DNA of 64,000 nucleotides. It comes from Mycolicibacterium monacense (GTDB lineage: Bacteria; Actinomycetota; Actinomycetes; Mycobacteriales; Mycobacteriaceae). The position numbers and the translations under genes are program-made. Positions 9,844 through 19,121 of this stretch are shown one piece after another. The DNA lies in NCBI RefSeq assembly GCF_010731575.1, contig NZ_AP022617.1, positions 3,658,001 to 3,722,000 of the forward strand. Direction: 5' to 3'. Under the pieces are notes generated by a model. That model did no database searches. It saw only the letters and a list, made by a program, of their open reading frames with translations, and had not been told where the DNA came from. Numbering within the stretch: position 1 is the stretch's first letter; each line of letters begins with the position of its first letter.

Positions 9844-10731
9844 ATGACCACATCAGCCAACCAGGGAATCGTAGTGGGGGTCGACGGGTCACCGCAGGGC
9901 ATGCGAGCCGTCACGTGGGCGGCGCGCGAGGCCGCCGGCCGGGATGTGCCGCTGACGCTCGTCCACGTGCTGCCCGACACGGAAGTGCGGATGTGGCTTG
10001 ACGTTCCGCCGACGGACGAGTTCTGGCGCACGGTCGAGCACCAGAATCGTGAGATCCAGTCCGAGGCGGTCAAGACCGCCGAGGCCGCGGTCGCCGGCAC
10101 GGGTTCGCTCACCGTGCGCCAGCGCAGTGTGTCGGGCAACGCCGTACCCACGCTGGTCGACCTGTCCAAGGACGCCGAGATGGTCGTGGTGGGCAGTCGC
10201 GGCCTCGGTGCGATCGGACAACGGATCCTGGGTTCGGTGAGCCGGGGTCTGGTACACCACGCGCACTGTCCGGTCGCGGTGATTCACGACGACGAACCGG
10301 ACGCGCCCGAGCGGGATCGGGCGCCCGTGGTCGTCGGTATCGACGGCTCGCCGGCATCCGAACTGGCCACGGCGATCGCATTCGATCAGGCCTCGCGGCG
10401 AAAGGTCGAACTGATCGCCGTCCACGCGTGGAGCGACCCGACGATCTACGCGTTCCCCAACGAGGAGTGGATGACCTTCAAACCGCAGGCCGACGAGGTG
10501 CTGGCAGAACGGTTGGCCGGCTGGGCGGACCGCTATCCCGATGTACCCGTGCAGCGTGTCGTGGTGCGGGACAAAGCGGTGCACCAGCTGCTGGAGCAGT
10601 CCGAACACGCCCAACTCGTGGTGGTCGGCAGCCACGGTCGCGGCGGATTCGCGGGAATGCTCCTGGGGTCGGTCAGTTCCGCGGTGGCGCAGGCGGCCCG
10701 CGTACCGGTGATCGTGGCACGCCAGTCGTGA
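9844..10731 (+). CDS. Tandem universal stress protein
   Basis: A 295-residue protein with two intact Usp domains: [21 protein letters not shown] (about 9-30) with GSRGLGAIGQRILGSVS, and VVGIDGSPASELATAIAFDQA with GSHGRGGFAGMLLGSVS near the C-terminus. Both halves keep the G-x2-G-x9-G-S motif, so both should bind ATP as in Rv2623 and related proteins. The gene is immediately followed by the mgtE-like gene (10 bases), suggesting an operon. Confidence 0.95.
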   Translation: MTTSANQGIVVGVDGSPQGMRAVTWAAREAAGRDVPLTLVHVLPDTEVRMWLDVPPTDEFWRTVEHQNREIQSEAVKTAEAAVAGTGSLTVRQRSVSGNAVPTLVDLSKDAEMVVVGSRGLGAIGQRILGSVSRGLVHHAHCPVAVIHDDEPDAPERDRAPVVVGIDGSPASELATAIAFDQASRRKVELIAVHAWSDPTIYAFPNEEWMTFKPQADEVLAERLAGWADRYPDVPVQRVVVRDKAVHQLLEQSEHAQLVVVGSHGRGGFAGMLLGSVSSAVAQAARVPVIVARQS

Positions 10732-10741
10732 CAATGGTGCG

Positions 10742-11749
10742 GTGGAACGCTTGAGAGCCCCCGCCGCGGCGCGCCCGGCCGACCCTGAGCTTCTGGGCCC
10801 ACCCGACCGCGCGCTGCACCATGCGTCGCTCCGGATACCCGTGGCACCGCCCGACGCCTCTGTCGCCGACACGTTGAATGCGATGCGCGGCAAGCACTTC
10901 GACAGTGCCGCCTCCGTCGCGGTGATCGAGGGGGACCGGCTGGCGGGCATCGTGACGATCGAGCGAATGTTCGGCGCCCACGAGGGCGCGCTGCTGCGCG
11001 ACGTGATGGACCCGGATCCGCCGGTGGTCGCGCCCGACACCGATCAGGAGCGCGCCGCATGGGAGGCGGTGCACCGGGCTGAACCCGGTCTGGCCGTGGT
11101 CGACGAGAACGGCCGCTTCCGCGGCCTCATCTCGCCGCACCGCTTGCTGACTGTTCTGCTGGCCGAACACGACGAGGATCTGGCCCGCCTCGGTGGTTTC
11201 CTCCGCGGTGCGGCGACGGCGCGGTCGTCGAGCGTCGAGGCCGTGCGGCGGCGGCTTTGGCATCGGCTGCCGTGGCTTGTCCTCGGTCTACTCGGCGCCA
11301 TGGTGTCCGCAGTGCTGATGTCGGCGTTCGAAGTTCAACTCGACGCGAACCTCGCCGTGGCCTATTTCATCCCCGGCATCGTCTACCTCGCCGACGCGGT
11401 CGGCACGCAGACCGAGACCCTGGCGATCCGGGGGTTGTCCGTGGGTGTCGGCATCCGGCGCATCACCGGTCGCGAGACGCTGACCGGACTGTCGGTGGGT
11501 GTACTACTGGGTGCGCTCATGTGGCCGGTGGTCGCGGTGATGACGTCGAGCATGGCGCTGGCTTCGGCCGTATCCGTCGCGGTCCTCGGCGCCAGCGCGA
11601 TCGCGACGGTCGTGGCGCTGTTCCTGCCGTGGTTGCTGCAGCGGCTCGGCATGGACCCGGCCTTCGGCGCGGGGCCGTTGTCCACCGTCGTACAGGACCT
11701 GCTGACTATCGTCATCTACTTCGGCGCGGTGACCGTCCTGGTCAGCTGA
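10742..11749 (+). CDS. Short MgtE-family divalent cation transporter (CBS pair plus membrane domain)
   Basis: A 335-residue MgtE-type protein. Residues about 25-150 form a CBS pair (SVADTLNAMRGKHFDSAASVAVIEGDRLAGIVTIERM and LAVVDENGRFRGLISPHRLLTVLL) and about 176-335 form five membrane helices with the MgtE signature FIPGIVYLADAVGTQTETLAIRGLSVG. The N-terminal regulatory domain of about 130 residues seen in classical MgtE (around 450 residues) is missing, so magnesium gating must differ. It starts at GTG 10742, right after a USP gene. Magnesium or another divalent cation is the likely substrate. Confidence 0.88.
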   Translation: MERLRAPAAARPADPELLGPPDRALHHASLRIPVAPPDASVADTLNAMRGKHFDSAASVAVIEGDRLAGIVTIERMFGAHEGALLRDVMDPDPPVVAPDTDQERAAWEAVHRAEPGLAVVDENGRFRGLISPHRLLTVLLAEHDEDLARLGGFLRGAATARSSSVEAVRRRLWHRLPWLVLGLLGAMVSAVLMSAFEVQLDANLAVAYFIPGIVYLADAVGTQTETLAIRGLSVGVGIRRITGRETLTGLSVGVLLGALMWPVVAVMTSSMALASAVSVAVLGASAIATVVALFLPWLLQRLGMDPAFGAGPLSTVVQDLLTIVIYFGAVTVLVS

Positions 11750-11789
11750 TCCGGGTCGTCAGGTGATCGGCGAACGGCCGGCTCGGGCT

Positions 11790-11809
11790 TCAGGGTCCAA
11801 GGTCCCTAT
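11790..11809. promoter_or_regulatory. Candidate DosR box upstream of USP-ctpF
   Basis: Core GGGTCCAAGGTCCC (11793-11806) matches the DosR palindrome at 9 of 10 arm positions. It ends 37 bases before the ATG of the universal stress protein gene, which fits a DosR-activated promoter with a short leader. Confidence 0.7.
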
Positions 11810-11842
11810 CTCCGCCCGTCGCCGCCGCCTAACGTTGCTGAT

Positions 11843-12721
11843 ATGACCGACAGTGCGCCCACCCTGGATATCGTTGTCGGCGTGGACGGTTCGCCCACAT
11901 CGGACCACGCCGTGCGGTGGGCCGCGGGTGAGGCGAAGTTGCGCGGATCGCGCCTGACCCTGGTCTATGCGGCCCCCGCGAGCCTGGCAGCGTGGTCAGC
12001 GGTGCCCGCACCCGTCGGTCTGCTCGACTGGCAACGCGAGATGGGGCAGCAGGTCCTCGAGGTCGCCGCCCAGATCGCCGACGGCGTCACCGGTGGCGCG
12101 GTGGAGGTGTCCTCGGAGTTCGTCCTCGCCGCGCCGGCGATGGAACTCGTGGAACTGTCGCGGCGGGCCCAACTCGTCGTGGTGGGGAGCCGCGGCCGCG
12201 GAGCGCTCACCCGCACCGTGCTGGGGTCGGTCAGCACGGCACTGGTGCACCGTGCCCACTGCCCGGTCGCGGTGATCCACGACGAGGCGCCGGTACCACC
12301 GGACCCGCAGGCGCCGGTCGTGTTGGGGCACGACGGATCCGCGGACTGTGAGTCGGCCACCGCGCTGGCCTTCGAGGAGGCCGGCCGACGTGGAGTGGAA
12401 CTGGTCGTCGTGCGGGCCTGGTGGTCCCCGGGCGCGTTCGAGCTGCCCGGCGCCAACGCAGACGAGCTGCTCCCCGCGGTCGATCGGGAACTGTCCGAAC
12501 AACTGGCCGGCTGGCAGCGGCGCTTCCCCGATGTGGCCGTTCGCCGCGTGGCGGTACTCGACCAGCCGGCGCGGCGGCTGGTCGAACAGTCCGAATCCGC
12601 CCAACTGCTGGTCGTCGGCAGCCGCGGTCACGGCGCGGTGGCCAGCGCGCTGCTGGGTTCGGTGAGCACCGCGGTGGTGCAGGCGGTCCGGATCCCCGTC
12701 ATCGTCGTTCGCTCCCGCTGA
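11843..12721 (+). CDS. Tandem universal stress protein (Rv1996 type)
   Basis: A 292-residue two-domain Usp. Domain 1 has [21 protein letters not shown] and [17 protein letters not shown]; domain 2 has [21 protein letters not shown] and [17 protein letters not shown]. Both ATP-binding loops are complete. The next gene begins in the base after its stop codon and encodes CtpF, the same pairing as Rv1996-Rv1997 in M. tuberculosis, where both belong to the DosR regulon. A strong DosR-type box lies upstream. Confidence 0.95.
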   Translation: MTDSAPTLDIVVGVDGSPTSDHAVRWAAGEAKLRGSRLTLVYAAPASLAAWSAVPAPVGLLDWQREMGQQVLEVAAQIADGVTGGAVEVSSEFVLAAPAMELVELSRRAQLVVVGSRGRGALTRTVLGSVSTALVHRAHCPVAVIHDEAPVPPDPQAPVVLGHDGSADCESATALAFEEAGRRGVELVVVRAWWSPGAFELPGANADELLPAVDRELSEQLAGWQRRFPDVAVRRVAVLDQPARRLVEQSESAQLLVVGSRGHGAVASALLGSVSTAVVQAVRIPVIVVRSR

Positions 12722-15463
12722 GTGCGCGCAGCGATGGAATCCTCCACGGTGGTCACGGCCAGTCCGCATCATGGATTGCCCGCGCATGAAGTGGTGCTGC
12801 TGCTCCAGACCCACCCGCACCGCGGGCTGTCGAGGTCGCAGGCGCAGGAACGCCGGGAGCAGTTCGGCCCCAATGTCCTGCCCGAGACGGTCGGCGCCGG
12901 CCCGCTCATCCGCATCCTCCGGCAGTTCCACCACCCGCTGATCTACGTACTGCTGGTCGCCGGGATCGTGACGGCGCTGCTGCGTGAATACGTCGATGCG
13001 GCAGTCATTCTCGCCGTCGTGCTGGTGAACGCCGTCATCGGCTTCGTCCAGGAGTCGAGGGCGGAGGCTGCGTTGCAGAGCCTGCGCGCGATGGTCCACA
13101 CCCACGCCAGGGTCGTCCGCGACGGCGTCGAGCGGACCGTCACCTCGGAAGAGCTGGTACCCGGCGACCTGGTGCTGCTCGAGGCGGGCGACAAGGTGCC
13201 GGCGGATCTGCGGATCCTGCGGGAGACCGAGTTACGGGTGGATGAGTCCGCACTGACCGGCGAATCGGCGCCGGTGACCAAGGCGGAGGCGAGGCTGCCG
13301 GAGGCCACCCCGGTGGCGGACCGGTGCAACACGGCCCATTCGGGCACACTCGTGACCGCGGGTACGGCGGCAGGCATCGTGGTGGCGACCGGTGCGGAGA
13401 CCGAGATCGGTCAGATCCACCGCCTGGTCGGAGCGGCCGAGGTGCTGGCGACGCCGTTGACCGCGAAGCTGGCGCGGTTCAGCCAGATCCTGACCGTCGC
13501 CATCCTGGGTCTGGCCGCCGCCACCTTCGCCCTCGGCTTGCTGCGCAGGCAGGATCCGGTGGAGACGTTCAACGCCGCCGTGGCGCTGGCCGTCGGCGCG
13601 ATTCCGGAAGGGCTGCCCGCCGCGGTGACCATCACCCTCGCTATCGGCGTCACACGAATGGCCAAGCGTCGGGCCGTGATCCGGCGGCTCCCGGCCGTCG
13701 AAACCCTCGGCAGCACGACCGTGATCTGTACCGACAAGACCGGAACCCTCACCGAGAACGAGATGACGGTGCGCAGGATATGGACGCCCGAGGAGTCGGT
13801 GGAGGTGACCGGCTCCGGGTATGCGCCGGACGGCTCCCTGCTCACACCGGAGGGGGCGGTCGCCTCACCCGATGGCAACGCTGCACTGCGCTGGACGCTG
13901 CTGACCGGTGCGGCGTGCAACGATGCGGCGGTCACCTGCCGCGAGGGCCGTTGGCAGGTGACCGGCGACCCGACCGAGGCGGCCATGGTCGTCGCCGCCG
14001 CGAAGGCGGGTTTGCCACCGGACAGCGTCGGTACCGAACTGCCCCGACGCGCGACGATCCCGTTCACCTCCGAACGGCAGTGCATGGCAACCCTTCACGG
14101 GTGGGGTGCCGGTGACCATGTCGTGCTCGTCAAGGGCGCCGTGGAGCGCGTGCTGGAGATGTGCGACTCGCAGATGCAGGCCGACGGATCACCACGCCCG
14201 GTCGACCGCGCGGCGGTGACCGAGGCGGCAGGACGGTTCGCGGCCGGGGGACTCCGGGTACTGGCATGCGCAGTTCGAACTCCCTACGAGGCAGACCGTT
14301 TCGGCGACGACGACCCGTTCGGCGCGCTGACCTTCACCGGCCTGCAGGCCATGCTCGACCCGCCGCGGGCGGCCGCCACACCCGCGGTGACCGCCTGTCA
14401 TACGGCGGGTATCGCGGTCAAGATGATCACCGGAGATCATGCCGGCACCGCCAGCGCGATCGCGACGGCGGTCGGTGTGCTCGACCGCGCAGACACCCAC
14501 TCCGACAAGGTGTTGACCGGGTACGAGCTGGCCGCCACACCGGCCGACGAACTGCCCGAGGCGGTGCAACGGGCCAGCGTCTTCGCCCGGGTGTCACCCG
14601 AGCAGAAGCTGCGACTCGTCGAGGCGCTCCAGCAGAAGGGACATGTCGTCGCGATGACGGGCGACGGCGTCAACGACGCTCCGGCGTTGCGGCAGGCCAA
14701 CATCGGGGTCGCGATGGGCCGCGGCGGCACCGAGGTCGCCAAGGACGCCGCCGACATGGTCCTCACCGACGACGATTTCGCCACCATCGAAGCGGCGGTC
14801 GAGGAGGGCCGCGGTGTCTTCGACAACCTGACCAAGTTCATCACCTGGACGCTTCCGACGAATATCGGTGAGGGACTGGTCATCCTGGTGGCGATCGCGT
14901 TGGGCGCGACGCTGCCGATCCTGCCCACCCAGATCCTGTGGATCAACATGACCACCGCCGTCGCGTTGGGACTCATGCTGGCCTTCGAGCCCAAAGAGGC
15001 CGGGATCATGACGCGCCCGCCGCGCGACCCCGCTCAGCCGCTGCTCACCACGGCGCTGATGGGTCGGATTCTGCTGGTGTCCGGGCTTCTCGTGGCCGGC
15101 TCCTGGTGGCTCTTCGAGTGGGAGCTCGCTCACGGCGCCGAGGTGACCGAAGCGCGCACCGCGGCGTTGAACCTCTTCGTCGTGGTGGAGGCGTTCTACC
15201 TCTTCAGCTGCCGGTCGCTGACCCGATCAGCCTGGCGGATAGGGCTTTTCACCAACAGGTGGCTGATCGCGGGCGTGGCCGTGCAGGCGGTGGCGCAGGT
15301 CGCGATCACCTATCTCCCCGCCATGAACGCCGTGTTCGAGACCGCCCCCCTCGACACCGGGGCCTGGTTGCGGATCTTCGGCATCGCCACCGCCGTCAGC
15401 CTCGCGGTCGCGGCGGAGAAGACATTCCGGGCTCAGTCCAGCGCACCGCGGTCGTCGAGATAA
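12722..15463 (+). CDS. ctpF: Cation-transporting P-type ATPase CtpF (P2-type, calcium-like)
   Basis: A 913-residue P2-type ATPase. It shows the actuator TGES (near residue 180), the transmembrane PEGLPA motif, the phosphorylation site DKTGTLTENE (near 338), the hinge MTGDGVNDAPALRQANIGVAMG and a C-terminal block of membrane helices. There is no heavy-metal-binding domain. Length and partner gene match M. tuberculosis CtpF (905 residues), reported as a calcium-exporting, DosR-regulated pump. GTG 12722 abuts the USP stop codon; ATG 12734 is an equally plausible start. The gene overlaps the convergent downstream gene by 31 bases. Confidence 0.93.
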   Translation: MRAAMESSTVVTASPHHGLPAHEVVLLLQTHPHRGLSRSQAQERREQFGPNVLPETVGAGPLIRILRQFHHPLIYVLLVAGIVTALLREYVDAAVILAVVLVNAVIGFVQESRAEAALQSLRAMVHTHARVVRDGVERTVTSEELVPGDLVLLEAGDKVPADLRILRETELRVDESALTGESAPVTKAEARLPEATPVADRCNTAHSGTLVTAGTAAGIVVATGAETEIGQIHRLVGAAEVLATPLTAKLARFSQILTVAILGLAAATFALGLLRRQDPVETFNAAVALAVGAIPEGLPAAVTITLAIGVTRMAKRRAVIRRLPAVETLGSTTVICTDKTGTLTENEMTVRRIWTPEESVEVTGSGYAPDGSLLTPEGAVASPDGNAALRWTLLTGAACNDAAVTCREGRWQVTGDPTEAAMVVAAAKAGLPPDSVGTELPRRATIPFTSERQCMATLHGWGAGDHVVLVKGAVERVLEMCDSQMQADGSPRPVDRAAVTEAAGRFAAGGLRVLACAVRTPYEADRFGDDDPFGALTFTGLQAMLDPPRAAATPAVTACHTAGIAVKMITGDHAGTASAIATAVGVLDRADTHSDKVLTGYELAATPADELPEAVQRASVFARVSPEQKLRLVEALQQKGHVVAMTGDGVNDAPALRQANIGVAMGRGGTEVAKDAADMVLTDDDFATIEAAVEEGRGVFDNLTKFITWTLPTNIGEGLVILVAIALGATLPILPTQILWINMTTAVALGLMLAFEPKEAGIMTRPPRDPAQPLLTTALMGRILLVSGLLVAGSWWLFEWELAHGAEVTEARTAALNLFVVVEAFYLFSCRSLTRSAWRIGLFTNRWLIAGVAVQAVAQVAITYLPAMNAVFETAPLDTGAWLRIFGIATAVSLAVAAEKTFRAQSSAPRSSR

Positions 15464-17097
15464 CGGTCACGAACAGCACGGATGAGCTGTTGGCGGACCC
15501 GTTCGACCTCCGCCGCCCGATGCGCCGCCATCTCGTCCTCCCACGACGCCACCTCCGCGGCCAGTTTCCTGTCGTTGATGATGCGCTCCAGCCACCGGGA
15601 GAAATCTCCGCGCTCGAGGTGAAATTCCAGCGCCTGGGGGGTGAGCCTTCGCAGCGCGGCGCCGAACTCCTCCATGGTGCCCGCGGGCGCAATCGACTGA
15701 CCGTCCACGGAATGGAAGTAGAACCGCCGCTCTCTGGGCAGCGCGACATCGGCGTACTTGTGCCGGTGCCTGACGTGTGCCGTGCGGCGCTCGGCAACCG
15801 CGAACGCCCGCTTGGGATTTCCGCCGTAGCGCACCGCGGCGCGCGGCGCCGGATGCAATGCGGACGGACTCTGATCGGAGTCTTCCATCTCGACCACCAC
15901 GTCACTGGCGTCGATCTCGTCGGCCGGCAGCGCCGCGGCGACGAACGAGGACAGCACGTATCCGCCCCGGCGAACCCACCGGACCTCCTGCCCCGGGCCG
16001 AGCAGATGCGCTTCGTCGTAGACGGTCCAGTGCGGGAAGCCGTACTGTTCCCGGTGCGCCTCGACGACAGGGCGCAACCGGTGCACGTAGTCTCTCTTCT
16101 CGTCGGTGGACAGCGCGGACAGATCCACCACCGCGCTGCTGCTGGGATGCAGCATGGCGACGAGATCGGACGGTTGCGGCAGGTGGTAGCGGCTGTCGAC
16201 GGCGGCCACGTGGTCGAGCGTCGCCAGTTGCGTGTGATCGCCCTCGGGGTCGACCACCAGCACCCCGTACCCGGCGAGAATCCAGCGTTCCGCCATCAAT
16301 CCGATGATGTGGCTCTTCCCCGAACCGGCCGGGCCGGTGACCACGATCCGCCCCTGACTGCCCGGGAGGCGAGTCGGCGCACCGTCGTCGAATGCACCGA
16401 TGTCGATCCACCGTCGCATCGGGCACCAGCGACGCGCTCCGCTCAAGATCGGTCCGGTGAGTATCCCGGCGACCCCCTCGCCGTCGCTCTCGCTCAACAC
16501 CTCGTCGGCGTGGGCCTTCACCGAGGGGAGCGCATTGGCGACGGCCACACCGAGTTCGGCGGCCGCCATCATCGACACGTCGTTCTCGGCGTCTCCGATC
16601 GCGATCGTGTTGTGCGGGGAGCGGTTCATCCGGGCCAGCACGCCGCACAGACCGGTCCCCTTGGTGACGCCCGCAGGCAGCACCATCAGCGCACCCCGGT
16701 TACGGATGATCTGGCAGTCCAGACCGAGTTCTCCGATCGCCTCCACGGTGGCCGCGGCGTACTGACCGTCCGCGGCGATGAGGGTCTCCCCTCGGCGGAA
16801 CGGTATTCCACGCGCACTCAGTTCCGCGTCGAGCGCGGGATCCACCGGCGGTGCGAGCGCCACCGATCGGCCGTCGACCACCGCAACCGCACCGTTCTCG
16901 AGCACCACTGCGTCGACGTGGTCGGAGAGATCCGGGAACTCCGCCTGCAACTCGCGCCCGATGCGACCGGTCACCAGCACCACCTGCGTTCCGTTCAGCC
17001 GGGCGTCGCGGATCGCGCGCACGGCCGCCGAGGACAGCGCACCGTTCGACGTGAGGGTGCCGTCGATGTCGACGGCCACGACCTTGAAAAATCCCAC
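15433..17097 (-). CDS. HAD-IIB phosphatase fused to a HerA-like P-loop ATPase
   Basis: A 554-residue two-domain protein. Residues about 1-225 are a HAD hydrolase of the IIB (Cof) type: DIDGTL carries the nucleophile Asp, KGTG the conserved Lys and GDAENDVSM the metal-binding acidic motif. Residues about 245-430 are a P-loop ATPase with Walker A GPAGSGKSHI, VLVVDPEGDHTQL and Walker B-like YDEAHLL, resembling HerA/DUF87 ATPases. The last 100 residues are charged and helical. The function is unknown; a phosphatase joined to an ATPase suggests a phosphosugar or phospholipid sensor-effector, but that is speculation. It is the last gene of the minus-strand USP/zinc-ribbon/CorC operon and starts at GTG, 65 bases after the CorC gene. 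Confidence 0.8.
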   Translation of the reverse strand: MGFFKVVAVDIDGTLTSNGALSSAAVRAIRDARLNGTQVVLVTGRIGRELQAEFPDLSDHVDAVVLENGAVAVVDGRSVALAPPVDPALDAELSARGIPFRRGETLIAADGQYAAATVEAIGELGLDCQIIRNRGALMVLPAGVTKGTGLCGVLARMNRSPHNTIAIGDAENDVSMMAAAELGVAVANALPSVKAHADEVLSESDGEGVAGILTGPILSGARRWCPMRRWIDIGAFDDGAPTRLPGSQGRIVVTGPAGSGKSHIIGLMAERWILAGYGVLVVDPEGDHTQLATLDHVAAVDSRYHLPQPSDLVAMLHPSSSAVVDLSALSTDEKRDYVHRLRPVVEAHREQYGFPHWTVYDEAHLLGPGQEVRWVRRGGYVLSSFVAAALPADEIDASDVVVEMEDSDQSPSALHPAPRAAVRYGGNPKRAFAVAERRTAHVRHRHKYADVALPRERRFYFHSVDGQSIAPAGTMEEFGAALRRLTPQALEFHLERGDFSRWLERIINDRKLAAEVASWEDEMAAHRAAEVERVRQQLIRAVRDRYLDDRGALD

Positions 17098-17162
17098 GGC
17101 TCTCCCGGATCAGGCGCTGCATTCGAGACCCAACGCGCCACCTTCGCCCCCCTGTCGGGTCA

Positions 17163-18440
17163 TCATCGCCGATCTCGAGGCAGAATGCGCACCTCGGTGA
17201 TCGCATGGCGGCCGACGCCTGTGACCTGGACACGGCAAGGCGGAAGGTCGACGCGATCTCCGGGAACCGTCGGAATCCGCCCCAGCAGGGACAGCACGAG
17301 TCCGGCGATCGTGGTGTAGTCGCCGGGAGGTGCGTCGGAGAACTCGATCCCGATGTCGGGCAGATCGTGAATCGGGAAGGTGCCCGGCAGAATTCGACTG
17401 CCGTCCGGGAGTGCTTCGGCGGTTCGGATGTCCTCGTCGGCCTCGTCGTAGATCTCGCCGACGATCTCCTCGAGCAGATCCTCGAGGGTGACGATGCCGT
17501 CGACGCCGCCGTGCTCGCCGACGACGAGCGCCAGATGCTCGTGCGCGGCGAGCAGTTGGCGCAGCGCGATGGTGACGCGCAGACTGTCCGGCAGTCTGAG
17601 CACCGGTCGGGTGACTTCGGCGACGGTGCCGTCGTCACCCAGCAGGTCGCGCAGGTGCACCACACCGATGGCGTCGTCCAGTTCTCCGGATCGCACGACC
17701 GGCGCCCTGGTGTGGCCGGACGCCGCGAGGTCCGTGCGAGCCCGCTGCAGCGACAGCTCACCGTTCAGCCGGAAGACCGCCGTCCGGGGGACGATGACTT
17801 CGCGCAGTGAACGCTCGTGGATCTCCAGCGCACCGGACAGGATCGTGCGTTGTTCGGCGGTCAGGCCGCCGAGACCGGTGATCAGTTGCCCGAACTCCTC
17901 GATGGTGAGCTCTTCCTGCCCGACGGCGGGATCTCCCCCGAGAATCCGCACGACGAGGTCGGTGGCCCTGCCGAGAACCCACGCGATCGGTGCGGCGACG
18001 GCCGACATGGCACTCAACGGTGAGGCCACGACGAGTGCCCACCGCCGGGCGTACTGCATCGCCAGCCTCTTGGGCGCGAGCTCCCCGAACACGAGGGTCA
18101 CACCGGCCACCAGCACCGTCACCACCGCGATGCTGACCGCCGTCTGTGCACCGGCGCCCAGGAAGCCCAGCAGCGGGGCCAGCGGCTCCGCCAGGGTGAC
18201 CGCCGCGGTGGCCGAGGCGAAGAATCCGGCCAGGGTGATGCCCAGTTGGATGGTGGCGAGGTAGCGGTTCGGCTCTCGGGCCAACCCGACGACGGTGAGA
18301 TCCCGTCGGCCGCCGCGATGTTCCAGCTCGCGCAGCTGACCCTCTCTCAGGGAGATGAACGCTGCTTCGCTTCCCGCCAGCAGCCCGTTGACCAGTATGA
18401 GCGCGAATACCAGGGCCACGTTCAGCCAGTAGTCGCTCAT
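17163..18440 (-). CDS. CNNM/CorC-family transporter (DUF21-CBS-CorC)
   Basis: A 425-residue membrane protein. Residues about 1-195 form the DUF21/CNNM membrane domain (N-terminal LNVALVFALILVNGLLAGSEAAFISL, and LVFGELAPKRLAMQYA). A CBS pair (about 205-325, with VIVPRTAVFRLNG and GVDGIVTLEDLLEEIVGEI) and a C-terminal CorC/HlyC domain (about 340-420) follow. These proteins export magnesium or other divalent cations, or regulate their flux; the older name hemolysin is misleading. It lies nine bases after the zinc-ribbon gene in the same direction. Confidence 0.93.
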   Translation of the reverse strand: MSDYWLNVALVFALILVNGLLAGSEAAFISLREGQLRELEHRGGRRDLTVVGLAREPNRYLATIQLGITLAGFFASATAAVTLAEPLAPLLGFLGAGAQTAVSIAVVTVLVAGVTLVFGELAPKRLAMQYARRWALVVASPLSAMSAVAAPIAWVLGRATDLVVRILGGDPAVGQEELTIEEFGQLITGLGGLTAEQRTILSGALEIHERSLREVIVPRTAVFRLNGELSLQRARTDLAASGHTRAPVVRSGELDDAIGVVHLRDLLGDDGTVAEVTRPVLRLPDSLRVTIALRQLLAAHEHLALVVGEHGGVDGIVTLEDLLEEIVGEIYDEADEDIRTAEALPDGSRILPGTFPIHDLPDIGIEFSDAPPGDYTTIAGLVLSLLGRIPTVPGDRVDLPPCRVQVTGVGRHAITEVRILPRDRR

Positions 18441-18449
18441 CGTGTCGTC

Positions 18450-19121
18450 TCAGCCCTCGGCTACGGCGCGGTCCCTTGCTGACCCGAGCCTCTCCCCCGG
18501 CGTCTGCGCGGTCAGGATGCGGTTGACGAGCGTCATTGCGGCCCTCATCTGCTTCTCGGCCTGATCCAGGTTCGCGGTGAACTCGCCTTCGTAGTTGTGC
18601 GGTGACTTGGCGACCACCGCAAGGCACATGTGTGCCGCCGTGTGGGCGTCTTCGGCGGCGGCGGTGAGTTCCGCGGTCAGATCGCGGTCAGGAGAAGGCA
18701 ATTGGGCGGGAACGTCCACCGCCGCGCCGTCGTGCATCCGCTGACATGCCGACGCGAGTGCCGACGCGTTCATTCGGCGCAGCGAGCTCTCGGAGTCGTA
18801 CAGCGCCTCCTGCAGGTCGGTGATCGCCGGCTGAGCTGTCGACCACCACTGACGGACCGCCGCCTGCTCGGACGGGGCCATGTGGTCGGCGCTTCGCCTG
18901 GCGTCGACGACGACGATCAGGACCGCCAAACCAACGGCGACCGCCACGATCGTGGCCACCACCGCGGCCCGTCGGGCCGTCGAATGCCACCATCGGCGAC
19001 GGCCCTCCGGTTCGGGTGACACCTCCAGCGGAGCGCCACAGTTCGGACAGAACCCGGGCGCACCGCGGTGGTCGCCGGGACAGAAGGCCGAATCGTCGGC
19101 GTTCGGAGGGCCCACTGTCAT
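18450..19121 (-). CDS. Zinc-ribbon, single-pass membrane protein of unknown function
   Basis: A 223-residue protein that I do not recognise as a named family. Residues about 12-32 hold a CPGDHRG...CPNCG segment resembling a zinc ribbon, although the first pair is Cys...His rather than Cys-x2-Cys. A hydrophobic segment (about 52-72) should span the membrane, with the remaining 150 helical residues outside, where two Cys residues occur (SACQRMH and AHMCLAV). Its ATG overlaps the stop of the upstream USP gene by four bases (ATGA) and the CorC transporter gene follows after nine bases, so it may report zinc or redox state to the transporter. That role is inference. Confidence 0.75.
   Translation of the reverse strand: MTVGPPNADDSAFCPGDHRGAPGFCPNCGAPLEVSPEPEGRRRWWHSTARRAAVVATIVAVAVGLAVLIVVVDARRSADHMAPSEQAAVRQWWSTAQPAITDLQEALYDSESSLRRMNASALASACQRMHDGAAVDVPAQLPSPDRDLTAELTAAAEDAHTAAHMCLAVVAKSPHNYEGEFTANLDQAEKQMRAAMTLVNRILTAQTPGERLGSARDRAVAEG

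Noticed and set aside
14938..17319. A 793-codon plus-strand frame across the end of ctpF and the HAD-ATPase gene
   Set aside because: It spans two genes with clear motifs in other frames, and its translation is Arg/Gly/His-rich without domain structure.
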